Counted from the stretch's first letter, positions 52,746 to 61,837 are shown. The stretch is 64,000 nt of DNA from Actinomadura flavalba DSM 45200 (GCF_000374305.1 NZ_KB894099.1:1-64000); one strand, 5' to 3'. A program made the numbers and translations. The notes: generated by a model not told the origin, from the sequence alone.

Positions 52746-53909
52746 ATGGCGGAATCCCGGCTGATGCGCTGGTTCACCGACAACGTGCCGCATCTCGCGC
52801 AGCTCGTGACCGAGGAGAGCCGTCGCGCCCTCCCCTACTACGCGGCGATGCCCCAGCAGCGCCTGTTCACCACCATGCTGCCCGCGGCCGAGGCGTCGAT
52901 CGGGTTCAGCGCGCAGAAGCTGCGCGAGGGCAACCCGACGCTCACCGCCGAGGAACGACGCGCGATCATCGACTGGTCGGCGCGGCGCGCCGAGCAGGGC
53001 GTCCCGCTGGACGTGGCGCTCGCGGCCCACCACCTCGGCAACCGCGTGTGCTGGGAGGCCATCGCGGCGGAGGCCCGCCCCGACGAGGCCGACGACCTCG
53101 CCGCGATCACCCGGCACATGTTCGACTTCCTCCAGGAGGTCATCCCGGCGGTCGCGACGGCGCACGTCCGCGCCCAGGAGGAACGGCGCGGCGAGCAGCG
53201 CGAGGGGCTGCGGATGCTGCACGGCGCCCTGCTCGCCGGGGAGCCCGCCGAAGCGCTCGCCGGACGCGTCGGCGTCGAGCTGGCCGAGGCGTACCGGGCG
53301 GTGACGCTGCGGTTCGCGGGCGAGGAGCCGACCGTGGCCCGCACCGTGCGGACGGTCCGGGAGGTGCAGCAGGCACTCGGCACCACGCTCGCGTCGGTGC
53401 AGCCGCACGCGGTGAGCGTCCTGCTGCCGAAGACGGCGCCCGGCAACGGCGACGCGCTGACGCGGCTGGTCACCGACGTGGAGCGCGCGGCGGGCCGTCC
53501 CGTCGTCGCGGCCGTCGCCGAGGCCGTCGACCGCGCCCGCATCCCGGCGGCGGCGCAGGAGGCCGCCGAGGTGTCGGCGCTGGTGCTGCGGCTCGGGCGC
53601 CCGCCAGGCACGTACACGCTGGACGACGTGCTGCTGGAGTACCAGCTCGCCCGCCCCGGCGAGGGGCTGGCGCGGATGGCCGCGCGGCTCGACCCGCTCG
53701 CCGACCACCCCGAACTGCTGGACACGCTGCGCATCTACGTCCAGCACGGCCACAACCGCCGGTTGACCGCCCGCGACCTGCACATCCACCGCAACACCCT
53801 CGACTACCGGCTGCGCGGCGTCGCGCGGCGCACCGGCCTGGACCCGGGCGAACCGCAGGACGCGCAGATCCTCGCGGCGGCCCTCACCGCCCGGGATCTG
53901 CTCGACTGA
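52746..53909 (+). CDS. PucR/CdaR-family transcriptional regulator, second copy
   Basis: A 387-aa protein starting at ATG 52746 with GGAGG five bases upstream. It has the same plan as its divergent neighbour: RsbRD-like helical region, then the PucR HTH at the C-terminus (NRRLTARDLHIHRNTLDYRLRGVARRTGLDP). The two share little identity outside the HTH. They may cross-regulate through the shared intergenic region. Confidence 0.9.
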   Translation: MAESRLMRWFTDNVPHLAQLVTEESRRALPYYAAMPQQRLFTTMLPAAEASIGFSAQKLREGNPTLTAEERRAIIDWSARRAEQGVPLDVALAAHHLGNRVCWEAIAAEARPDEADDLAAITRHMFDFLQEVIPAVATAHVRAQEERRGEQREGLRMLHGALLAGEPAEALAGRVGVELAEAYRAVTLRFAGEEPTVARTVRTVREVQQALGTTLASVQPHAVSVLLPKTAPGNGDALTRLVTDVERAAGRPVVAAVAEAVDRARIPAAAQEAAEVSALVLRLGRPPGTYTLDDVLLEYQLARPGEGLARMAARLDPLADHPELLDTLRIYVQHGHNRRLTARDLHIHRNTLDYRLRGVARRTGLDPGEPQDAQILAAALTARDLLD

Positions 53910-54066
53910 GGTGGTGTGACAAGCGGGATCGCACTGTATGGGCGTCCGCACGAACGATGCGGTGTGATTTAGGGCGGCGGCATCGTGACCTCGCTCACGG
54001 TGTCCGTGAGAATACGTCGATCGCACCACACCGTGAGCTGTGTCATCCCCCTCGCAAGGAGTATCC

Positions 54067-54930
54067 ATGCGTGCACGCATCGCGGCCCTGGTAGCCGTTC
54101 CGTTCCTCGGCGCGGGCGCCTTCGCCGTCTCCTCCGTGGCCGCCGGCGATCCGCCCGCCGTCCGGACCGTCCCCGCCGCCGCGGCGGCGCCGGTGGACTG
54201 GTCGAAGACCGGCCCGCACCAGGTCAAGGTCGACAAGGCCGACGCGCACACGATCTACCGTCCGAGCGACCTCGGCAGCGGCGGGGTCAAGAACCCCGTC
54301 GTCATCTGGGGCAACGGGACGGGCGCCACCCCCGCCGCCTACGACGGGCTCCTGCGGCACTGGGCGAGCCACGGCTTCGTGGTCGCCGCCGCCAACACCA
54401 AGCAGGCCAACAACGGCAACGCGATGCGCGCCGGGCTCGACCTGGTGACCAAGTGGAACACCACGTCGTCCAGCCCCTACTACGGCAAGGTCGACGTGAG
54501 CCGGGTGGCGTCGTCCGGGCACTCCCAGGGCGGCGCCGGGGCCATGAACGCCGCCGTCGACACCCGCGTCGACGCGGTCCTGCCGATCCAGCCGGGCCCG
54601 CTGGCCGCTCCCCGCAAGTTCAAGCAGCCGACGTTCTACATGGCCGGGCAGAACGACCGGGTCGTGTGGCCGTCGTGGGTCCGCAACTTCTACAACAAGT
54701 CCGGCCACCTTCCCGCCGTGTTCGGCGTCGTGCGCGGCGCGACGCACGTCGCCCCGGCCGGTGACGGCGGCGCGTTCCGCGGCCCGACGACGGCGTGGCT
54801 CTCCTTCACGCTGCGCGGCGACGCCTCCGCCCGCGCCCAGTTCGCGGGCGCGTCCTGCGGATACTGCGGCGCGTCCAGCCCGTTCTCCAACTGGCTGCGC
54901 AACACCCGCTTCACCTCCCAGAACGGCTGA
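54067..54930 (+). CDS. secreted alpha/beta hydrolase (esterase/cutinase-like)
   Basis: A 287-aa exported hydrolase starting at ATG 54067 with AAGGAG five bases upstream. Signal 1-26. The nucleophile is S153 in SSGHSQGGAG, the acid lies in AGQNDRVVWP, and the His in RGATHVAPAG. A C-terminal pair of cysteines (CGYC) may form a disulfide. It resembles the extracellular lipase/PETase-like family of actinomycetes, acting on esters outside the cell. No neighbour explains the substrate. Confidence 0.88.
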   Translation: MRARIAALVAVPFLGAGAFAVSSVAAGDPPAVRTVPAAAAAPVDWSKTGPHQVKVDKADAHTIYRPSDLGSGGVKNPVVIWGNGTGATPAAYDGLLRHWASHGFVVAAANTKQANNGNAMRAGLDLVTKWNTTSSSPYYGKVDVSRVASSGHSQGGAGAMNAAVDTRVDAVLPIQPGPLAAPRKFKQPTFYMAGQNDRVVWPSWVRNFYNKSGHLPAVFGVVRGATHVAPAGDGGAFRGPTTAWLSFTLRGDASARAQFAGASCGYCGASSPFSNWLRNTRFTSQNG

Positions 54931-54940
54931 CGCTCGATCG

Positions 54941-54984
54941 GCCCGGTCGGTCCCGTCCGCCCACGCGGACGGGACCGACCGGGC
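54941..54984. terminator. bidirectional terminator
   Basis: A perfect 20-bp stem (54941-54960 with 54965-54984) and 4-nt loop, between the hydrolase stop and the helR stop. Confidence 0.88.
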
Positions 54985-55004
54985 GCCGGTGACGGCTCGC
55001 GTGG

Positions 55005-57152
55005 TCAGGTGAGGACGGCGAGGCGGCGGGTCGCGCGGGTCATGGCGACGTAGCGGTCGACGGCGCCCTCGATGCCGTCGCCGAAGGCGTCCGGGTCGAC
55101 CAGGACCACCAGGTCGAACTCCAGCCCCTTCGCCAGTTCCGGCGTCAGGGAGCGGACGCGCGGGGTGTCGGGGAGGTCGGGGGCGCCGATGACGCAGGCG
55201 ACGCCGTCGTCCTGGGACGCGAGCCATCCGTCGAGGACCGCGCGCAGGCCGGACGTCGCGCCGTGCTCCACCGGGACGCCGCCGGACCGGATCGACGTCG
55301 GGACGTTGGCGTCCGGCAGGGCCGCGCGGATGACCGGTTCGGCCTCGGCCATGATCTCCTCGGGCGTCCGGTAGTTGATCGTCAGGGACGCCTGGGTGAC
55401 GCGGTCGAGGCCGACGCGTTCCAGGCGTTCCCGCCAGGACTCGGTGAAGCCGTGCCGGGCCTGCGCGCGGTCACCGACGATCGTGAAGCTGCGGGACGGG
55501 CAGCGCGACCGCAGCATCTGCCATTCCGCGTCGGTGAGTTCCTGCGCCTCGTCCACGACGACGTGCGCGAACGGCCCGGCGAGCCGGTCGGGTTCGGCGG
55601 CGGGCAGCGCGGCGTCGTCCACCAGGGCGTCGCGCAGGTCGCCGTGGCGCAGCATCGTCACCAGGCCCTCGCCGTCGTCGTCGGCCTCCAGCAGGTTGTC
55701 GACGACGTCGGCGACGCGGGCGCGTTCGGCGGCGACGGTGGCGTCGTGGCGGCGCTTGCGGCGGGACGCCTCGGGGTCACCGAGGCGGCGGCGGGCGGCG
55801 TCCAGCAGCGGGAGGTCGGAGACCGTCCACGCGTGGGCGTCGTCGCGCTGGAGCGCCCGGACGTCGCCGGGTTCGAGCCGGGGCGCGCAGAGCCGCAGGT
55901 AGGCGGGCACGGTCCACAGGTCACCGACGAGGTCGGCCGGTTCGAGCAGCGGCCAGGCGCGGTTGAGGGCGGTGCGCAGCTCGCGGTCGCGTTCCAGGGA
56001 GCGGCGCAGGACGTCGTCGGAGACGTCGCCCTCGTGCTTGTCCACGAGGATCGTGACGAGTTCGTCCCAGATCTGGTCCCGGGCCTCGTTGTGCGGGGTG
56101 GCGGGGTCGCGGGCATCGAACGCCTCGGCCCAGTCGTCGGCGCTCAGCCAGATGTCGGACCAGTCCGTCGTGACCGTCATGCCCTTACCGGGCGGGCGTT
56201 CGTAGAACCGGACGGCCGTCTCGATCCCCTTCACCAGCCCCGCCGACGCCTTCAGCGCGGCGACGCGCGGGTCCGCCTCGGGCACCGCCGCCGCGCCCTC
56301 GGGGACGAGGTCGCGCAGCGTGCAGGTCTGCACGCCCTCCTCACCGAGGCTCGGCAGGACGTCCGCGACGTACGCCAGGTACGGCTGGTGCGGCCCGACG
56401 AACAGCACGCCGCCCCTGCGGTGCCCGAGCCGGGGGTCGGCGTAGAGCAGGTAGGCGCTGCGGTGCAGCGCGACGACGGTCTTGCCGGTGCCGGGGCCGC
56501 CGTCCACGACGAGCGCGCCCCGCGAACCGGCGCGGACGATGGCGTCCTGGTCGGCCTGGATGGTGCCGAGGACGTCCCGCATCCGCGCCGACCGGTCGCC
56601 GCCGAGGCTCGCGATGAACGCGGACTGGTCGTCGAGCGCGGCGTGCCCCTCCAGGCCGCCGGGGGTGAACACCTCGTCCCAGTAGTCGCTGATCCGCCCG
56701 CGCGTCCAGCGGTACCGGCGGCGGCTCGCCAGGCCCATCGGGTTTCCGTGCGTGGCGGCGAAGAACGGCTCGGCCGCCGGGGACCGCCAGTCGAGCAGCA
56801 GGCGCCGCCCGTCGCCGTCGGTGAGGCCGAGGCGCCCGACGTACACGGGCCCGGTCTCGTCGGCCGCGACGATCCGGCCGAGGCACAGGTCGAGCCCGAA
56901 CCGGCGCAGCGTCCGCAGCCGGGCGGTCAGCCGGTGGATCTCCATGTCGCGCTGCACCGCCGCCGGGCTGCTCCCGCCGGGCTCCTTCCGCGCGGCGTCG
57001 AGCCGCGCGGACAGGTCCGCGATCGACCGCTCCAGGCTCTCCCCGATCGCGGCGAAGTGCCGCTCGTCGTCCCCGATCAGCGCCGGATCGGCTTTGGCCG
57101 CCAGTCGTTCCGGCAGCTCGAACACGCTCCCGCGCGCCGTCCCCACGTCCAT
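55005..57152 (-). CDS. helR: HelR-type RNA polymerase-recycling helicase (HelD family), rifamycin tolerance
   Basis: A 715-aa superfamily-1 motor ATPase. Walker A is GGPGTGKTV (about residue 216-224), DEAQE box VVVDEAQEL, then TIVGDRAQA and MTRATRRLAVLT. The N-terminal coiled-coil (about 30-80) is the part HelD inserts into the RNA polymerase channel. In actinomycetes HelR frees polymerase and displaces rifamycins. A rifamycin-associated element 48 bp before its ATG strengthens this assignment. Start at ATG 57152 has AGGGGG nine bases upstream. Confidence 0.92.
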   Translation of the reverse strand: MDVGTARGSVFELPERLAAKADPALIGDDERHFAAIGESLERSIADLSARLDAARKEPGGSSPAAVQRDMEIHRLTARLRTLRRFGLDLCLGRIVAADETGPVYVGRLGLTDGDGRRLLLDWRSPAAEPFFAATHGNPMGLASRRRYRWTRGRISDYWDEVFTPGGLEGHAALDDQSAFIASLGGDRSARMRDVLGTIQADQDAIVRAGSRGALVVDGGPGTGKTVVALHRSAYLLYADPRLGHRRGGVLFVGPHQPYLAYVADVLPSLGEEGVQTCTLRDLVPEGAAAVPEADPRVAALKASAGLVKGIETAVRFYERPPGKGMTVTTDWSDIWLSADDWAEAFDARDPATPHNEARDQIWDELVTILVDKHEGDVSDDVLRRSLERDRELRTALNRAWPLLEPADLVGDLWTVPAYLRLCAPRLEPGDVRALQRDDAHAWTVSDLPLLDAARRRLGDPEASRRKRRHDATVAAERARVADVVDNLLEADDDGEGLVTMLRHGDLRDALVDDAALPAAEPDRLAGPFAHVVVDEAQELTDAEWQMLRSRCPSRSFTIVGDRAQARHGFTESWRERLERVGLDRVTQASLTINYRTPEEIMAEAEPVIRAALPDANVPTSIRSGGVPVEHGATSGLRAVLDGWLASQDDGVACVIGAPDLPDTPRVRSLTPELAKGLEFDLVVLVDPDAFGDGIEGAVDRYVAMTRATRRLAVLT

Positions 57153-57200
57153 TCCGCGCCCCCTTGTTCCAGCTCAGGCGGACGATTGTCCGTCACGACG

Positions 57201-57220
57201 GGGGCCTTGCCGCAAGCCCC
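57201..57220. promoter_or_regulatory. rifamycin-associated element (RAE)
   Basis: On the minus strand GGGGCTTGCGGCAAGGCCCC, an inverted repeat matching the known RAE found upstream of rifamycin-resistance genes. It lies in the divergent region between helR and the secreted protein gene and overlaps the -35 boxes of both. Confidence 0.85.
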
Positions 57221-57235
57221 GGGGTCGGCTATAAG
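57207..57235 (+). promoter_or_regulatory. promoter of the secreted-protein gene
   Basis: TTGCCG (57207-57212), 17-bp spacer, TATAAG (57230-57235). The -35 lies inside the RAE. Transcription would start near 57242. Confidence 0.6.
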
Positions 57236-57335
57236 TTGAGAGTGGAGGGGAGTGAGAACGCCTCCCTTTTCCACCGCCGTTGCGCGCGTGCGGGATCTCT
57301 TCCCAAAACGATCATGGGTCGGCATACTCCGCGAA

Positions 57336-57890
57336 ATGATCTTCAAACCGCCTTCGGGCACCGCGAACACGCGCCGGATCGCCGCCCGGCTGGGCGCCAC
57401 CATGACCGCGGGGGCGCTGGCCGCCGGCCTGGCCACGACCGTGGCCCAGCCCGCGCAGGCGTACACCGAGAAGTGCAAGAAGACCTATCTGCGCTACCAG
57501 CCCGAGGGATGGTTCGCCATCCCGGTCGACGTGACGGTCAACCTGTGCGTGACGGCCAGCGGCGACCTCGTCTACGCGCGGGGCACCGTGCACTGGGAGC
57601 GGGGCACCGGCTCGATGGGGGACGGCTTCGACCGGTTCGCCCTGAAGATGCGCCTGGAGCGCAACGACGCCGACATCAAGACCGCGACGTGCACCACCAC
57701 CAAGAACATCAACGAGCGCCGCGACAGCCACGCGATTCCCCCCGAGGGCTGGGCCCTCTACTGCCGCCCCATCAGCGCGTCCAAGGGCAGCGCCAAGACC
57801 TGGACCGCCGACGGCACGATCATCTACAACTACAACAACGACGGCAAGGGCGACTACACCAGCCAGCTCAACGGCACGCCCCGCGTCTGA
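57336..57890 (+). CDS. secreted hypothetical protein
   Basis: A 184-aa protein if it starts at ATG 57336. GTG 57252, with GGAGGGGA before it, gives 212 aa and fits the promoter just upstream. A signal peptide ends in VAQPAQA. The mature part is about 140 aa with five cysteines (likely disulfides) and no known motif. It shares its promoter region and an RAE with helR, so it may respond to rifamycin. I do not recognise a family. Confidence 0.65.
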   Translation: MIFKPPSGTANTRRIAARLGATMTAGALAAGLATTVAQPAQAYTEKCKKTYLRYQPEGWFAIPVDVTVNLCVTASGDLVYARGTVHWERGTGSMGDGFDRFALKMRLERNDADIKTATCTTTKNINERRDSHAIPPEGWALYCRPISASKGSAKTWTADGTIIYNYNNDGKGDYTSQLNGTPRV

Positions 57891-57892
57891 CG

Positions 57893-58237
57893 TCAGCTCC
57901 GGCTGTCGTGGCCCCGGGTGAGGCCCGGGAACCGGTGCCATCCGAGTTCGTCGAGGACGAGTTCGAGGTGGCGCGGAAGGTTGTCCAGGACGATCGTGGT
58001 CCCGGGCGAGACGGCGCGGGCCTGGTCACCGAGGACGTTCAGGGCCTTGAAGTCCATGAACGCCAGGTCCGCCAGATCCAGGTGAACCTCCGCGCGGCCC
58101 GCGCAGGCGGCGCGGAGGTGCGCGGCGAGCACGTCGTGCCGCACGACGTCGGCCTCCCCCTCGATGCGCAGCCCGTGCGGAGCGAACATCCCGACGATCT
58201 TCAAACACCCGTCATCGAACCCGGCGTTCGCCCGCAT
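57893..58237 (-). CDS. STAS-domain (anti-sigma-factor antagonist-like) protein
   Basis: A 114-aa single STAS domain. ADVVRHDVLAAHLRAACAGRA leads to VHLDLADLAFMDFKALNVLG, where a Ser/Thr phospho-site is usual (typically DSSG); here the position reads FMDFKAL, so phosphorylation may be lost. Convergent with the secreted protein (2 bp between stops). A partner kinase was not seen nearby. Confidence 0.85.
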   Translation of the reverse strand: MRANAGFDDGCLKIVGMFAPHGLRIEGEADVVRHDVLAAHLRAACAGRAEVHLDLADLAFMDFKALNVLGDQARAVSPGTTIVLDNLPRHLELVLDELGWHRFPGLTRGHDSRS

Positions 58238-58324
58238 CCTGCCTCCACATCACCCGACCGCCGCCGAGCCTACGACCAGACCCCCACCCCCCGCCGCCTT
58301 TCCCCCGAACCACCGCTGTGGTCG

Positions 58325-58909
58325 TCAGGGGAGGATCGCTTCGGTCAGGGACCAGAGGGCCAGGGCCAGCATGCAGAGGCCGCCGATGCGCTGGACGGTC
58401 TTCAGGGGGACTCGCCGGGCGATGAAGCGGCCCGCCACCAGGGCCAGGGCGGAGACGGTCATGAGGGCCGCCGCCGCGCCGATCGCCACGGACAGGGTGC
58501 TCTGGGTGGCGGCGAGGTTCGCGGTGGTGATCTGGGTGAGGTCGCCCCATTCGCTGACGAACACGGCCGTGAACGCCGTCGCGTAGACGGGCCAGAAGCC
58601 GCGGACGACCGCGCCGCCGGACTCCTCGGTGTCGTCGTCATCACCGCCGCGCAGCAGGACGAAGGCACCGAAACCGAACAGCGCGGCGGACACCAGCTTG
58701 ACGCTCCAGTCCGGCAGCAGCCCGAGCAGGCTCCCCGCCCCGACGGCGATCGCGACATGCAGGAGGAACGCGGTGGACGTGCCGAACCACACGTAGAGCG
58801 GACGCATCCGGGTGCCCATGGCCAGCGAGGCGAACATGGTCTTGTCCGGCAGTTCGGCGAGGAAGATCAGCCCGAAGGCGGTGCCGAGGGCGACGAGATC
58901 GAGGTTCAC
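58325..58909 (-). CDS. TMEM165/GDT1-family manganese (calcium) exporter
   Basis: A 194-aa membrane protein with six TM helices. The two family motifs E-x-G-D-(K/R/L)-(T/S) are read as AELPDKTMF (helix 1) and VSEWGDLTQI (helix 4). The proline in the first copy is unusual. A yybP-ykoY riboswitch upstream predicts Mn(II) induction, matching an exporter that prevents Mn overload. Start at 58909. Confidence 0.93.
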   Translation of the reverse strand: MNLDLVALGTAFGLIFLAELPDKTMFASLAMGTRMRPLYVWFGTSTAFLLHVAIAVGAGSLLGLLPDWSVKLVSAALFGFGAFVLLRGGDDDDTEESGGAVVRGFWPVYATAFTAVFVSEWGDLTQITTANLAATQSTLSVAIGAAAALMTVSALALVAGRFIARRVPLKTVQRIGGLCMLALALWSLTEAILP

Positions 58910-59024
58910 GCGAGGGGGCTTCCTGTTCGGGCACCGGGCTCCGCGCGCGACGCCCGCCGAAACCCGGACGCGACCACTCGGCCCGGCACGACGGACGCAC
59001 CCGTCACGACGACGGGCGCGCTGG

Positions 59025-59145
59025 TGCCTGGCCGAAGGTCTCGTCCACCGCCGAGGCGGCCCGGGGACCGGGGCGACCGCCGCAGCGGACGCCCAGTGTG
59101 TCGACCCACCGGTGTTTCGGGACTACTCCCCTTCGCTGCCAGGCA
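59025..59145 (-). ncRNA. yybP-ykoY manganese riboswitch
   Basis: On the minus strand GAAGGGGAGUAGUCCC and GGACGAGACCUUCGGCC, the two conserved blocks, are joined by a variable helix. P1 is UGCCUGGC with GCCAGGCA (59145-59138 with 59032-59025). The GDT1 start is about 115 nt further downstream. Confidence 0.9.
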
Positions 59146-59226
59146 GCCTACCCCACGCGCGAAGGAGCAGGTCGGGGCACCGGCCGCTCGTTTCGGCGCA
59201 TGCCCGCCGGGTAACGGGCAAGAGCC

Positions 59227-60240
59227 ATGCGACTCCAGCGAAGCGACCCCGCGGCACCGGGCATCCGGCGGATGCGGCACGGGCGCGGGTTCCGCTACGT
59301 CGGCCCGGACGGCGAGCCGCCGAGCCCGGACGACCTCGCCCGCGTGAAGGCCCTCGTCATCCCGCCCGCCTGGACGGACGTGTGGATCTGCGCCGAGCCG
59401 GACGGCCATCTCCAGGCCCTCGGCACCGACGACGCCGGGCGCCGCCAGTACCTCTACCACCCCGAGTGGCGCCTCCAGCGCGACCGCGAGAAGTTCGACC
59501 GCGTGCTGCGCTTCGGCGCCGAGCTGGGCACGATCCGCGAGCGCGCCGAGAAGGATCTGGCGGGCCGCGGCTTCACCCGCGCACGCGTGCTGGCGGCGGC
59601 GGTCCGCCTCATCGACCTCGGCTTCTTCCGGATCGGCGGCGAGGAGTACGCCGAGGAGAACGGCACGTACGGCCTGGCGACGGTGCTGCGCGAGCACGTC
59701 TCGTGCGGGCGCGGCGTCGTCACGTTCGAGTACCTGGCCAAGGGTGCGAAGGAGCGGCACCAGGCGGTGACCGAGGAGTCGGTGTGCCGCGTCGTGTCGG
59801 GGCTGCGCCGCCGCACGCGCGACGGCGAGCAGCTTCTCGGCTACAGCGTCGGCCGCGTCTGGCACGAGGTGCGTTCGGCCGACATCAACGAGTACCTGCG
59901 CGAGATCTCCGGCGGCGACTTCACCGCCAAGGACTTCCGCACCTGGCACGCGACGGTCCTGGCCGCCGTCGGCCTGGCGGTCTCGGCGGACGCGGGCACG
60001 TCGGAGAGCGCCCGCAAGCGCGCGGTCGCCCGCGTCGTCGCGGAGGTCGCCGCGTACCTGGGCAACACCCCGGCGGTGGCGCGCGCGTCCTACATCGACC
60101 CGCGCGTCATCGACCTCTACGAGCGCGGCACCACGATCGCCCCGGCCCTCAAGGAGCTGGGGCACGGCACCGGGCCCGGCGAGCTGGCCACCCGGGGACC
60201 GGTCGAGGCGGCCGTCCGCAGGATGCTCGCGTCATCCTGA
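59227..60240 (+). CDS. DNA topoisomerase IB
   Basis: A 337-aa type IB topoisomerase relaxing supercoils by a 3'-phosphotyrosine intermediate. IPPAWTDVWIC and HLQALGTDDAGRRQYLYHPEW in the N-terminal domain are typical. The catalytic Tyr is Y289 in RASYIDPRVIDLY. Bacterial TopIB is small, so 337 aa is usual. Start at ATG 59227. Divergent from the Mn riboswitch/GDT1 gene. Confidence 0.93.
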   Translation: MRLQRSDPAAPGIRRMRHGRGFRYVGPDGEPPSPDDLARVKALVIPPAWTDVWICAEPDGHLQALGTDDAGRRQYLYHPEWRLQRDREKFDRVLRFGAELGTIRERAEKDLAGRGFTRARVLAAAVRLIDLGFFRIGGEEYAEENGTYGLATVLREHVSCGRGVVTFEYLAKGAKERHQAVTEESVCRVVSGLRRRTRDGEQLLGYSVGRVWHEVRSADINEYLREISGGDFTAKDFRTWHATVLAAVGLAVSADAGTSESARKRAVARVVAEVAAYLGNTPAVARASYIDPRVIDLYERGTTIAPALKELGHGTGPGELATRGPVEAAVRRMLASS

Positions 60241-60333
60241 TCAAGGTTGAAGGACACCGGTAGAACCCGATAAACATGCCTTCGTCCCCAAAAGGGGCGA
60301 TGTTCTACTGACCGGACAGGGGCGAGGTCTTCG

Positions 60334-60657
60334 GTGACGCACGGGTTCGAGGTCTCGGTCGAGGGGGTGCGGTCCGCCGGAAACGAGATGCGGGCCGTGG
60401 CGGATCGGCTCGCGGCGGCCGTCCGGACCTTCTCCGCCGAGGTGCAGGGCTACGGGGAGCCCTGGGGCGGCGACGACGTGGGGATGATCGTCGGGGCCGC
60501 GCACGGCGCGATCTTCCAGGCCGCCATGGAGTGCTTCGAGGCGGGCGCGGAGGAGATGGGCGCGGCGGCGCAGGCCGTCACGGAGATCGCCGCGAACTAC
60601 GAGCGGATGGAAGAGACGAACACCCTGTACGTCAACCGGATCGGCGAGATCCTCTGA
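60334..60657 (+). CDS. WXG100-family T7SS protein
   Basis: A 107-aa helical hairpin protein starting at GTG. The turn motif is WGGDD in GEPWGGDDVG, followed by the second helix ending in ERMEETNTLYVNRIGEIL. WXG100 proteins pair with effectors for export by type VII secretion. Its stop overlaps the next start as TGATG, so the two are coupled. It starts the toxin cassette. Confidence 0.85.
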   Translation: MTHGFEVSVEGVRSAGNEMRAVADRLAAAVRTFSAEVQGYGEPWGGDDVGMIVGAAHGAIFQAAMECFEAGAEEMGAAAQAVTEIAANYERMEETNTLYVNRIGEIL

Positions 60658-61151
60658 TGGGCCTGCAACTGCCCGGCGAACTGACCGGACTCCTCGGAAT
60701 GCTCGGCTATAGCTGGCCCGAGGCCGACGAGACGAAGCTGTTCCAGCTCGGCACGGTGTGGACCGAGTTCGGCTCCACCCTGCGTGGCACGGTCCAGGCC
60801 GCCGACACGGCGGCGCAGCGGGTGTGGACGCAGAACAAGGGCGAGGACTTCGCCGCGTTCCAGGAGCGGTGGACGGGCGAGGAGTCGCCGTCCGACAGCC
60901 TCGGAACGGCCGCGATGAGCTGCCTGGCGGCGGGGTGCGGGCTGTTCCTGGCGGCCGGCGTGGTGCTCGCGCTGAAGATCAACGTGATCGTCCAGCTCGT
61001 CATGCTCGCGATCCAGATCGCCCAGGCGATCGCGGCCGCGATCCCGACGTTCGGCGCGTCCCTCACGCTGATCCCGCTCATGAAGATCGCGACCGGCCTG
61101 CTGATCGACATCGTCATCGACCAGGCGATCGGAGCGCTGCTCGGTGGGTAA
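60657..61151 (+). CDS. CpnT N-terminal-like T7SS effector subunit
   Basis: A 164-aa protein. Residues about 15-75 (GYSWPEADETKLFQLGTVWT) resemble the N-terminal WXG-like domain of CpnT/TNT-type effectors. The C-terminal half (about 95-162) is hydrophobic and helical (KINVIVQLVMLAIQIAQAIAAA). Normally this is followed in the same chain by a linker and toxin. Here the frame ends with GALLGG and overlaps the nuclease frame by 8 bp, so the toxin is a separate or frameshifted product. Confidence 0.78.
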   Translation: MGLQLPGELTGLLGMLGYSWPEADETKLFQLGTVWTEFGSTLRGTVQAADTAAQRVWTQNKGEDFAAFQERWTGEESPSDSLGTAAMSCLAAGCGLFLAAGVVLALKINVIVQLVMLAIQIAQAIAAAIPTFGASLTLIPLMKIATGLLIDIVIDQAIGALLGG

Positions 61152-61812
61152 TCGCAGAGGCGGCGGAGGCGGCGGACGGCGGAACGGCCAGGTCCCCGGC
61201 ACGTCGGTGATCGTGAACGCCGTCAACCGGGCCGGCAGTTTCCCCAAACCCAAGAAATGGGTGCCGAAGAAGTATCCCGGAAAGGTGTCGAGCCAGCCGG
61301 GCAAGACGCCGTCGACCAACGCGCTGCGCGGCCAGATCGGCAACGACCTCGCCACCGCGGCGGCCCGGAAACGCGGTGACGAGATCGTCGGCTCGGAGAT
61401 CAACATCCGCAAGCCGGGCACGCCGCTCAAGGGCAGCAGCAACGTCGACCATCTCCTGCGCGGGCCGGGCGGCGACTATCACGGCCTGGAGGTCAAGGCC
61501 GGTGAGGGAAAGCTGCGCAAGGCGCAGGAGGAGCACTATCCGCTCGTTCCGCAGGGCGGGCTGGAGGTCGGCTCACACGCCCTCGGCGACGTCGGGATGC
61601 CGCGCGGGCACGTGCTCGGACCGGGGCAGGTCGCCTCGATGCGCGTCGAGCGCTGGGACATCGACTCGCTGCCGATGGGCACCAAGACCGCGCTGGAACA
61701 GCACACGGTCCAGGCCATCCTCAAGGGCGACGCGGGACCGGCGCAGAAGCAGGCGCTGGAGGAGTGGATGGCGCGGGGAAGCAGCGTCAGGATTGATAAG
61801 GTCTGGACGTGA
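61144..61812 (+). CDS. PD-(D/E)XK nuclease toxin of the T7SS cassette
   Basis: A 222-aa protein starting at GTG 61144 with GGAG nine bases upstream. Residues 1-65 are a Gly/Arg/Lys-rich basic linker. The nuclease core at about 66-122 has GNDLATAAARKRGDE, D102 in SSNVDHLLRG and ExK at E116-K118 in HGLEVKAGEG. The spacing fits a restriction-endonuclease-like active site cutting DNA or tRNA. A putative immunity gene follows 25 bp later. Confidence 0.8.
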   Translation: MGNRRGGGGGGRRNGQVPGTSVIVNAVNRAGSFPKPKKWVPKKYPGKVSSQPGKTPSTNALRGQIGNDLATAAARKRGDEIVGSEINIRKPGTPLKGSSNVDHLLRGPGGDYHGLEVKAGEGKLRKAQEEHYPLVPQGGLEVGSHALGDVGMPRGHVLGPGQVASMRVERWDIDSLPMGTKTALEQHTVQAILKGDAGPAQKQALEEWMARGSSVRIDKVWT

Positions 61813-61837
61813 CCGTGCGCGCGACGAAAGGGTCCTC

